Shown here: positions 52,701-58,613 of the stretch, in pieces | Position numbering within the stretch: the first letter of the stretch is position 1 | Layout: every line of letters starts with the position of its first letter | NCBI RefSeq assembly: GCF_017254845.1 | Contig: NZ_JAFKCU010000002.1 | Span: forward strand, 186,001 to 250,000 | DNA from: Algoriphagus pacificus | GTDB taxonomy: Bacteria; Bacteroidota; Bacteroidia; Cytophagales; Cyclobacteriaceae | DNA: 64,000 nucleotides | Direction of reading: 5' to 3' | Notes under the pieces: generated by a model | Seen by the model: the letters and a program-made list of their open reading frames with translations, nothing else | The model's database searches: none | Told to the model about the DNA's origin: nothing | Position numbers and translations under genes: made by a program

Positions 52701-53866
52701 AAGTATTGATTGGTGACCCGATTCGGATTAGCCAGATATTGTTAAATCTGTTATCGAATGCAATCAAGTTTACTGAAAAAGGGAAAGTGATGTTACAGTG
52801 CCACTTAGTCTCTGAAACTGCAAAGGAACAGGAAATCAAGTTTACTGTCGTGGACACAGGGATCGGTATGGATGATGCTTTTGTCAAAAGTAATTTTGAA
52901 AAGTATGTACAAGAAGATACTACGATTACCAGAAAATACGGCGGAACGGGCTTGGGATTAAGTATCACCAAAGAACTGATCCAGCTGATGGGTGGTTCCA
53001 TGCAGATTGAATCCCAAAAAGGAATCGGAACCATCATTTCCGTCAAGTTAAAGTTCAAAAAAGGGAAAGAAAGTGATCTTCCGAAAGATCTTCCAATCTC
53101 GATAGATTATAATTTCTTGAAAGGGAAAAGAATCCTGATAGTCGATGATAATGAGTTTAATAGGCTTGTGGCATCTACAATTTTGGAGCAGCATGACATG
53201 ATTACCGGCGTTGCTATCAATGGAGAAGATGCTGTAAAGGCAATGAAAACTGAAATTTATGATTTAGTTTTGATGGATGTTCAGATGCCAGTATTGGATG
53301 GAATGATGGCTACTAAGGTCATTCGGGAAGAATTAAATTCATCTATTCCTATTGTCGCATTGACCGCCTTTGCCATGAAGGGAGATCGTGAAAAGTATCT
53401 TTCACATGGTATGAATGATTTTCTGGCGAAACCTTTTCAGGAAAAAGAATTACTGCATCTCATTTCTCGATTGCTGCTGGGTAAACCCTTGGAAGAAGAA
53501 TCAGCTCCTGAAAAAGGTCAGGAAAGTGCGGCCTTATATTCTCTCGAGGAACTGGAAGGGATCGCCAAAGGAAATCAGGAATTCATGGATAAAATGATGC
53601 ATTTATTTCATAGCAGCGTCATGGAATCCGCAGAGCAAGCGGTAGAAGAATTCGAGAAGGGCAATTTTGAGCAAGTAAAGAAGTTGGTACATAAAATAAA
53701 ACCCTCCATCAAAATGATGAGAATTCATCAGATCAGTGAGGAAGTAGTAGAAATAGAAAAAGAAATAGAAGAACAAAAGAAGTCAGATAGGATGATTTAT
53801 TTGATGAATCATTTAGATGAGGTCCTTCATTTAGTCGCCAAGGATTTGAAATCAAAAAACAAATGA
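49796..53866 (+). CDS. HNOBA-containing hybrid histidine kinase with Hpt domain
   Basis: 1356 residues. The GTG start at 49796 overlaps the H-NOX TGA; it is supported because the HNOBA domain begins right after it (FPFHFAISKDGKIEFIGPSL, LFGVERPV, FRGQFEYFEEQGIIMFLGSP, LSISDFAALD; about 18-155). Then come three PAS domains (about 165-280, 285-415, 420-540), a GAF domain (545-715), a fourth PAS (722-845), HisKA with His870 in ANMSHEIRTPMNAIVG, an HATPase with GTGLGLSITKELIQLMGG, a receiver (1111-1230, Asp1161) and an Hpt domain with His1299 (LVHKIKPSIK). No membrane span is seen, so it is cytosolic. HNOBA is the domain that links H-NOX to the cyclase in soluble guanylate cyclase. It probably phosphorylates the NtrC-type regulator and/or the single receiver. 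Confidence 0.92.
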   Translation: MSKNDLHIALKKSHLDRTFPFHFAISKDGKIEFIGPSLFKMMGNLVGQYIENLFGVERPVNTTLNFDFLSQSPSKTFLLKQKSEKATLFRGQFEYFEEQGIIMFLGSPWFSSIEELVSNELSISDFAALDPMVDLLHLIKNQELVSADLKELVETISHQKGSLENLSYVASANLDGIIFTDEEGIITYANEGYLRQTKYELSEMLGKNPIEIGRGEETQKQELKKMIDSFFKKEPYKVELKHYRKDGTWFWARVNGQVVLDKKGNFLHYFTLVEDVTEEKNSKNRIQEFEQTFRQVLEFSGDNVWEHDFKTGKTIFSNKAKNFLGLKFDQSTNLEDVWYSHIYKDDLQLLVENDKKYRGGEISSHQLEYRMLHENGSIKWVKDRGIVIEKDSKGLPLKIIGTHSDITDQKDAEKELINLNKKLGSVLNELRDVIWSVSYPDFNAVFFTPSAEDLFELDMDTIMDGKSWWEKTIHPEDQHMLDEIHRELHQQKEYAKEYRIRTKSNTVRWVQNKGKLIFEDGEPVRINGILVDITERKKTETLLENQEKLKNILIDISSTYINIDLDEVDSNINASLEKIGDFVNADRAYIFSYDLAAFTCSCTHEWCAPGISQEIENTQNVPLKYVPQWFENHTKGKPFSVEDVSHLKENGMEALYEILEPQQIKSLIAIPMMFKDELLGFVGFDSVKKQHTYSQKEIDLLFVFAQMLVNVQKRKQSEMRLFQQEEKFRNIISNMNLGLLEVDLEENVLHANQTFCEMAGWGFDELIGKKATDLLLNEEDKEKLHKKSESRKIGVSDSYELKYKRPNGEYRWWFISGAPNYNDKNELIGSIGIHLDITDQKRLEEELIRQREDAEKSKRAKEIFFANMSHEIRTPMNAIVGMGEQLAKTDLSNQQVKYIKAIQDSASHLMVIIKDILDLSKLEAGKMTIESIGFKPKNIVEHAFGIMNAKAESKGLDYSILNFDERIREVLIGDPIRISQILLNLLSNAIKFTEKGKVMLQCHLVSETAKEQEIKFTVVDTGIGMDDAFVKSNFEKYVQEDTTITRKYGGTGLGLSITKELIQLMGGSMQIESQKGIGTIISVKLKFKKGKESDLPKDLPISIDYNFLKGKRILIVDDNEFNRLVASTILEQHDMITGVAINGEDAVKAMKTEIYDLVLMDVQMPVLDGMMATKVIREELNSSIPIVALTAFAMKGDREKYLSHGMNDFLAKPFQEKELLHLISRLLLGKPLEEESAPEKGQESAALYSLEELEGIAKGNQEFMDKMMHLFHSSVMESAEQAVEEFEKGNFEQVKKLVHKIKPSIKMMRIHQISEEVVEIEKEIEEQKKSDRMIYLMNHLDEVLHLVAKDLKSKNK

Positions 53867-54357
53867 AAACAAAAGCGGAAATATTTGAATTTGCAGAGTC
53901 CCTAGTAGATAAGCTGGGATTCAAAGTAGTAAAACAAGACCGGGAGCGTCCTTGGGGAGGTTTCTTGGTATTGGATGAGAGTCACGCAGCAGAGTTTGCC
54001 CAGGAGTTTTTTCCTGAAGAAGATTTCGAAGCTTTAAAAATCTCTGAAAAGCTAAGCCCAAAGATATTGTTGGTTGCTCCAACTAAGCGATTGAGCTGGC
54101 AATATCATTTTAGAAGAGCCGAAATCTGGAGATGCATTGCTGGAAATGTCGCTGTAGCCACCAGTGATGACGATACAGAAAAGGAAATCAAAACGCTTAG
54201 CAAAGGTGATAAAATCAAATTGAAGCAAGGAGAAAGACATCGATTGATCGGATTGGATGATTGGGGAGTTGTGGCTGAGATTTGGCAGCATACAGATGCG
54301 GCGAATCCTTCTGATGAAGAGGATATCGTCCGCTTGCAAGATGATTTTGGAAGATGA
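53863..54357 (+). CDS. Cupin-type mannose-6-phosphate isomerase-like protein
   Basis: 164 residues, ATG overlapping the kinase stop (ATGA). Cupin core with RPWGGFLVLDE, LSWQYHFRRAEIW (metal His/Glu), KGDKIKLKQGERHRL and VVAEIWQH, matching the type II phosphomannose isomerase fold found as the C-terminal half of bifunctional ManC/AlgA. Expected reaction: fructose-6-phosphate to mannose-6-phosphate. The manC gene 8 kb away lacks this domain, so the two are likely complementary. Its place as third gene of the H-NOX operon ties mannose supply to NO signalling. Confidence 0.75.
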   Translation: MKTKAEIFEFAESLVDKLGFKVVKQDRERPWGGFLVLDESHAAEFAQEFFPEEDFEALKISEKLSPKILLVAPTKRLSWQYHFRRAEIWRCIAGNVAVATSDDDTEKEIKTLSKGDKIKLKQGERHRLIGLDDWGVVAEIWQHTDAANPSDEEDIVRLQDDFGR

Positions 54358-54373
54358 TAATGAAATAAATCTA

Positions 54374-54408
54374 TTCCGTATTCTAGAATAGTTTTCCAGA
54401 TTCTGGAA
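54374..54408. promoter_or_regulatory. Tandem inverted repeats upstream of the receiver/TPR operon
   Basis: TTCCG-TATTC-TAGAA (54374-54388) and TTCCA-GATTC-TGGAA (54394-54408), centres exactly 20 bp apart as before the H-NOX operon. The second centre is 60 bp upstream of the GG element. They lie between the isomerase stop and the terminator of that operon. Confidence 0.7.
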
Positions 54409-54420
54409 AATGAATTTACA

Positions 54421-54459
54421 AAAAGTGCCTTAGAGTCATTCTAAGGCACTTTTTTATTT
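54421..54459 (+). terminator. Strong terminator of the H-NOX/kinase/isomerase operon
   Basis: AAAAGTGCCTTAGA-gtcat-TCTAAGGCACTTTT, a perfect 14-bp stem with 5-nt loop followed by TTTATTTT. Confidence 0.9.
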
Positions 54460-54480
54460 TGGTCTCATATGTGAAATAGG
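54460..54480 (+). promoter_or_regulatory. Sigma-54-like promoter of the receiver/TPR operon
   Basis: TGGTCTCATATGTGAAATAG: GG at 54461-54462, ten bases, GA. It lies 38 nt before the ATG at 54499, just after the upstream terminator. Confidence 0.4.
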
Positions 54481-54498
54481 AGGTTGAAAAATAATTCT

Positions 54499-54885
54499 AT
54501 GAAAAATCTCAAAACATTACCAGCCTTTATTGTAGATGATGATCCCTTCTGGACAGAGGTGCTAAAACAGATCCTTTTGAAAATCGGCTTCCAAAAAATC
54601 CACACATTCGAAGATGGTGAATCATGTCTGAAGCACATCCACCTTAATCCGGCAATTGTCTTTTTGGACTATCAAATGGAGCATAGCAATGGTTTGGAAA
54701 TCCTTCAGGAAGTAAAAGGGTATTATCCCGGAATCGAAGTAGTGTTCTGTACTGCTTTGGAAAATCTGGAAGTAGCTATTGCAGCTATGGAATATGGTTC
54801 GGTAGAATATCTATTGAAAAGTAATGTCACAGAAGAACTTGTAGCAGAAATCGTCTCCAACTACCAATCAGTCAACCTAGCCTAA
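54499..54885 (+). CDS. Single-domain response regulator (receiver only)
   Basis: 128 residues from ATG 54499. AGGAGG at 54479-54484 lies 14 nt upstream, a rare visible Shine-Dalgarno, though somewhat distant. Receiver fold: acidic pocket FIVDDDPFW, phospho-acceptor Asp57 (IVFLDYQMEH), FCTALEN and Lys107 (YLLKSN). No output domain. It resembles the receiver half of the NtrC-type protein in sequence style (VDDDPFWTEVL versus [11 protein letters not shown]), suggesting common origin. It may act as a phosphate sink, a shuttle, or a regulator of the next protein, which starts 10 nt downstream. Confidence 0.88.
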   Translation: MKNLKTLPAFIVDDDPFWTEVLKQILLKIGFQKIHTFEDGESCLKHIHLNPAIVFLDYQMEHSNGLEILQEVKGYYPGIEVVFCTALENLEVAIAAMEYGSVEYLLKSNVTEELVAEIVSNYQSVNLA

Positions 54886-54895
54886 TCCCTTTGTC

Positions 54896-57595
54896 ATGCC
54901 TTTTACATTTTCACATCCAGCAGCAATTTTACCTTTTTCTAAGACCAGAAACCTTTCTCAGACAGGTTTGGTCATAGGAAGTGTAGTTCCTGATTTGGAA
55001 TTCTATTTCCAGTTGAAATTGAATGAAAATATAGGGCATACAATTCCAGGGATTTTGCTCTTCGATTTGCCGATAGCATTTCTGGTCACTTTGATCTTTC
55101 ATTGCCTGATCAAGAATCCCTTGTATCAAGCTAGCCCCTCTTGGATCCAATCCAGAATGGTCAAGTATTTGAATTTTGACTGGATTAAGCCTCTCCGAAA
55201 TAATTGGGGTACGATTTTGATCTCAATTTTATTGGGGATTTTCACTCACTTGCTTTTGGATGGAATGACCCATTTTGATGGCTGGGTGGTGGATCTGGCC
55301 CCGTTTCTTAGCGCAAACCTTGGGTTCAACGCTACCGTTTTACCGGTTTATGATGCGCTTCAGTATGGATTAAGTCTAATCGGGCTGATTATGGTAATAA
55401 GAGCCTTAATCAATCTGAAAAAAGAAACTGTTTCCAGAGCAGTAGAATCTTCAAAAATCAGGTTTTGGTTTCTGACAGCTTTGGGAGCTGGTTTGGCTGT
55501 GCTGTTCAGATCGTATTTCTACCCTGAGTTTATTTCCTTTTGGGATGTATTTATGATGGCTGTTGGAGCAAGCTGCTATGGAGTTCTCTTAGCTGCTGTA
55601 GTAGAAAACCTCGCTAGAAAGGGATCAAACAGTGATAGCCAGCTCAACGAATTTGTCGATGCCGGAAGTGTTGATCCAAGTTTCAAAAGCAGAACCTTTC
55701 TGATACAACAAAATCAGCTTTTTGGATTGCTCGGCAAGCGTGTAATGCATGTGAATGATCTCGTTGACAAACCCGAGATCGTTTTCAGTCAATCCACGGA
55801 TATCCAAATAGACAAGTTCAGCTTCATTCTCAAGTATTTCAGGCAATTTACCTCTAAGAATTTCGATGGAGCTTCCCTTCGCTTCTCCGATTACTTCCAC
55901 TTTCAGAGCAGGTTTATCCTGTCCTGTTATCAAAAAATCGCTGATTCGTATTTCCATGCTTGCAAGAGTTTAAAGAAATATATCAATAGTCCTGTTAAAC
56001 TTATAGGCTTTTTGGGATTAATTTTCATTCCTCTTGCAGCAAATGGCCAAGAAGAAAGCTTAGATCCTGCTCAAAGAGAGCGTTATATTCAGAAAGCCAG
56101 TGAATTAAGAGCGGAGGAAAAATATGGAGAGGCTATCAATCAGCTTGACAGTATTTTAATCCAGAATCCGGCAGACGCGCAGATCCTGTTATTCAAAGGA
56201 GATCTTTGTTTGCAAAATCAGGATTTCTCCCAAGCGGTGGAAGTGTTCCATCAATTGATTCCTTTGGAATACGAATCTACCATTGTCAAGATCAACCTTT
56301 CTTATGCCTTGTTTATGAGTAAAAAGCCTTCCAAAGCTTTGGAAGCAGCATTTACCGCATGGAGCCAGGATTCACAAAACAAAAGTGCCACTGTCAATTA
56401 TTTCAATGCCATGCTTTGGAACATCAAAACCAAAGAGGCTGAGTCTTTCCTATCAGAACATATTGGATTGGTAGATTCTGATCAGGCGCTGGTCATGAAT
56501 GCCAGGCTTTATTCCACGGCAGGTAATTATTCCAAAGGGCTGTCCTATTACGATTCTCTGGTTCGGGAATTTCCAAAATCTTATTACATCCAGGAATATG
56601 TGGAGGTTTTGATTGGAAAGAAACAGTGGAAAAAAGCAGAATCAATTATCCAGCAATACGAGACAGAACTTTCAGCTTCTCAGCTTCAAAAACTGAATGG
56701 ATTGATCAGTGATCGTTCAGTTCAAACTGCAGGAATTGCCATAGGTTATTTTGCCGATATCGCGAAAAATACCAGAATAGAGCAATCAGTCTTCTGGCAA
56801 AACCAGAGAAATGCACCAGTTCTCTTGGGATTCCGTGCCGGATCCAGTCAAGTGAAAGCTCCTGAAGATCAGGTGACCAAATCCAATTTTTTAGCTGGAA
56901 GTGCAAGTGTGAATTGGAATCAGGCTTGGCAAAGTAGTGCAGAAATAATGGCCCAACAGGTGAAGCCAGGCAATGGAGATTCCTTTATGGGGCTTACTGG
57001 AAAATTTGAAACCAAATTTCAACCCAATGATAGAAGGATGTTTGGGATTAGTTATGGCTCTGACTTGCTGAACTTTACAGCAGATCTATTGGGAAAGAAT
57101 ATCAGGAGTCAAAACCTAGGTTATTTAACTCATATTATGTTTGGAGGGAAGACTGGGTTTTATTCCCAGGGAAGTTATGGAATGCTCAATGATCAAAATA
57201 CAAGGTTCCAGTTTTTCGGTTCAGTCTATCGCTTGTTGAGAACTGAGCCAACCTTAAAAACGGGTCTGAACTTCTCTGCATTGAGCTATAGCAATTCTGA
57301 AACAAGCTTGTATTTCGCTCCGAAGCGGTTTATGAGTGGGGAAGTATTTGTGGATTATAGTACGCCGATGCCTTTGGTGTCAAAAATGGCATTCAAGCTT
57401 CAGGCAGCTGGGGGTTTTCAGCAAATCGAAAAACAGCGATTAGATCCTTCATTCAGAGCTCAAGTAGAATGGAATTACAGAGTCAATGGGTTTGATTTTG
57501 GCCTGAATGGTCAATTCTCCAATGTGGCTGCCGCTTCTGGGACAGGATATAAATTCCAATACTTCACGTTCAAAGTCTTAAAAAATTTCAAGTAA
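54896..57595 (+). CDS. Continuous frame: DUF4184-like membrane domain, then TPR and outer-membrane beta-barrel region
   Basis: 899 residues in one open frame. Residues 1-240 look like a DUF4184 membrane protein (MPFTFSHPAAILPFSKTRN, GSVVPDLEFYFQ, HLLLDGMTHFDGW, several spans). Residues about 244-354 are the antisense of a probable STAS gene and look like non-protein sequence. Residues 366-384 form a signal-peptide-like stretch (VKLIGFLGLIFIPLAANG), followed by TPR-like repeats to about 600 and a beta-barrel region ending in FKVLKNFK. The second half resembles TPR-porins used in exopolysaccharide export (BcsC/PgaA/YaiO style). Either a genuine fusion or two genes whose boundary was lost; no ATG/GTG exists for a separate second gene near the signal-like stretch. 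Confidence 0.6.
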   Translation: MPFTFSHPAAILPFSKTRNLSQTGLVIGSVVPDLEFYFQLKLNENIGHTIPGILLFDLPIAFLVTLIFHCLIKNPLYQASPSWIQSRMVKYLNFDWIKPLRNNWGTILISILLGIFTHLLLDGMTHFDGWVVDLAPFLSANLGFNATVLPVYDALQYGLSLIGLIMVIRALINLKKETVSRAVESSKIRFWFLTALGAGLAVLFRSYFYPEFISFWDVFMMAVGASCYGVLLAAVVENLARKGSNSDSQLNEFVDAGSVDPSFKSRTFLIQQNQLFGLLGKRVMHVNDLVDKPEIVFSQSTDIQIDKFSFILKYFRQFTSKNFDGASLRFSDYFHFQSRFILSCYQKIADSYFHACKSLKKYINSPVKLIGFLGLIFIPLAANGQEESLDPAQRERYIQKASELRAEEKYGEAINQLDSILIQNPADAQILLFKGDLCLQNQDFSQAVEVFHQLIPLEYESTIVKINLSYALFMSKKPSKALEAAFTAWSQDSQNKSATVNYFNAMLWNIKTKEAESFLSEHIGLVDSDQALVMNARLYSTAGNYSKGLSYYDSLVREFPKSYYIQEYVEVLIGKKQWKKAESIIQQYETELSASQLQKLNGLISDRSVQTAGIAIGYFADIAKNTRIEQSVFWQNQRNAPVLLGFRAGSSQVKAPEDQVTKSNFLAGSASVNWNQAWQSSAEIMAQQVKPGNGDSFMGLTGKFETKFQPNDRRMFGISYGSDLLNFTADLLGKNIRSQNLGYLTHIMFGGKTGFYSQGSYGMLNDQNTRFQFFGSVYRLLRTEPTLKTGLNFSALSYSNSETSLYFAPKRFMSGEVFVDYSTPMPLVSKMAFKLQAAGGFQQIEKQRLDPSFRAQVEWNYRVNGFDFGLNGQFSNVAAASGTGYKFQYFTFKVLKNFK
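55625..55957 (-). CDS. STAS-domain protein, antisense within the 899-codon frame
   Basis: 110 residues from ATG 55957. It reads as a well-formed small alpha/beta protein: KPALKVEVIGEAKG, ELVYLDIRGLTENDLGFVNE, KKLILLYQKGSAFETWINTS and GIDKFVELAITV follow the strand/helix order of STAS (SpoIIAA-like) domains, with the conserved loop before the first long helix changed to RGLTENDLG. Composition is more protein-like than the opposite strand. It overlaps codons 244-354 of the + strand frame in exact register. STAS proteins are often parts of signalling or partner-switch systems; a role here is unproven. Confidence 0.55.
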   Translation of the reverse strand: MEIRISDFLITGQDKPALKVEVIGEAKGSSIEILRGKLPEILENEAELVYLDIRGLTENDLGFVNEIIHMHYTLAEQSKKLILLYQKGSAFETWINTSGIDKFVELAITV

Positions 57596-57621
57596 AATCA
57601 GAAAGTTGTTCTGATCACCCG

Positions 57622-57667
57622 CCCTTCCTGCCTGGGATTTATCCCATAGGGGAGGGCTTAAATTTTT
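57622..57667. terminator. Hairpin between convergent genes
   Basis: GCCCTTCC and GGGAGGGC arms enclose an inner hairpin TGGGA-ttta-TCCCA, followed by TTAAATTTTT. It can end both the TPR/barrel gene and the convergent DUF1460 gene. Confidence 0.6.
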
Positions 57668-58511
57668 ACTTTTTCATCAACCTTGCTACCATGATTCCTG
57701 ACTGAGACTTGTTTCCTGCCAAGTAATCGCTTAGAGGTTTTTCAGAAATTTCAACTTCTTTGTTTTTGGAGCTTGCATGAAGCAGATGGATTCTTCCATT
57801 TTTCTCAATGGCAAAACCTGTATGGACAATATCCAAGTTGGACATAGAGGTAGTTATTGCGATCAGGTCACCGGATTGAATGTTCTTTTCCAGTTTGCTG
57901 ATTTCGGTCTTGGGTATATAGAAATAGCCTCTTTTTTGAATAATACCTTCGGTTGTTTTGATCTCTTTTAAATTTTCCGAATTACTTAATTGCGGGTAAA
58001 ATTGAGGGTTTTCAGACATAAAGGTCGGCTTATTGGGATATGGAACACCGCCCACTTCTTCAGTCACATCGGTGATAATTCCCTTTTGCTCATTTTCAAA
58101 AATCCAATCAGAAAAATAATGAAGACGGGAAGGATAACCTTGGTTTTTGCCAGCTCGGTAACGGAGTTCCTCCAGTTTTTGCTCAAAAAGTTCAAAGGTA
58201 AAATCTCCATTTTCAGCCAAGCGGGTCAAGGTGACCACCGTCTCCAGAAAGGTGGTGCAATCAAGACCAGTAAGATTTACAACAAGCTTCTCACTTCCGG
58301 GTAATTCCAAAGTTTTCTCAACGTAAGGAGTTTCCAAAAACCATTGACCAATTTCAATATTGAGCTCATTTGGAGACTGATCAGAATAATTACCTTCCGA
58401 AAGCTTAGCCAAGAACCCTTCTAATTTCTCTCGGCTTTCAAGGGTACAAACGGTTTGGGCTTGAGTGAATAGTGGGAAGACCAGTAATAGAACTAGAAGG
58501 TATCTTCGCAT
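57666..58511 (-). CDS. DUF1460 family exported amidase/peptidase-like protein
   Basis: 281 residues from ATG 58511 with signal MRRYLLVLLLVFPLFTQAQ; a TTG further upstream is not used. NlpC/P60-like catalytic Cys85 in TGLDCTTFLETVVTLTRLA and His230 in DIVHTGFAIEKNGRIHLLHA match the DUF1460 (PF07313) family, cell-wall peptide amidases of the papain-like fold. RYRAGKNQGYPSRLHYFSDW (about 118-137) is the other family-specific segment. It probably cleaves peptidoglycan peptides in the periplasm. Single gene, 102 nt downstream of the ABC permease/peptidase gene. Confidence 0.82.
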   Translation of the reverse strand: MRRYLLVLLLVFPLFTQAQTVCTLESREKLEGFLAKLSEGNYSDQSPNELNIEIGQWFLETPYVEKTLELPGSEKLVVNLTGLDCTTFLETVVTLTRLAENGDFTFELFEQKLEELRYRAGKNQGYPSRLHYFSDWIFENEQKGIITDVTEEVGGVPYPNKPTFMSENPQFYPQLSNSENLKEIKTTEGIIQKRGYFYIPKTEISKLEKNIQSGDLIAITTSMSNLDIVHTGFAIEKNGRIHLLHASSKNKEVEISEKPLSDYLAGNKSQSGIMVARLMKK

Positions 58512-58613
58512 AATCAAGTCTGAATTAATAATTAGGTGAATATAATTGATTTGCAAGGATCAGACCATTACTTGAAATAAGGAATTTAGAGCTTTAAATT
58601 AAATATTCGGCAA

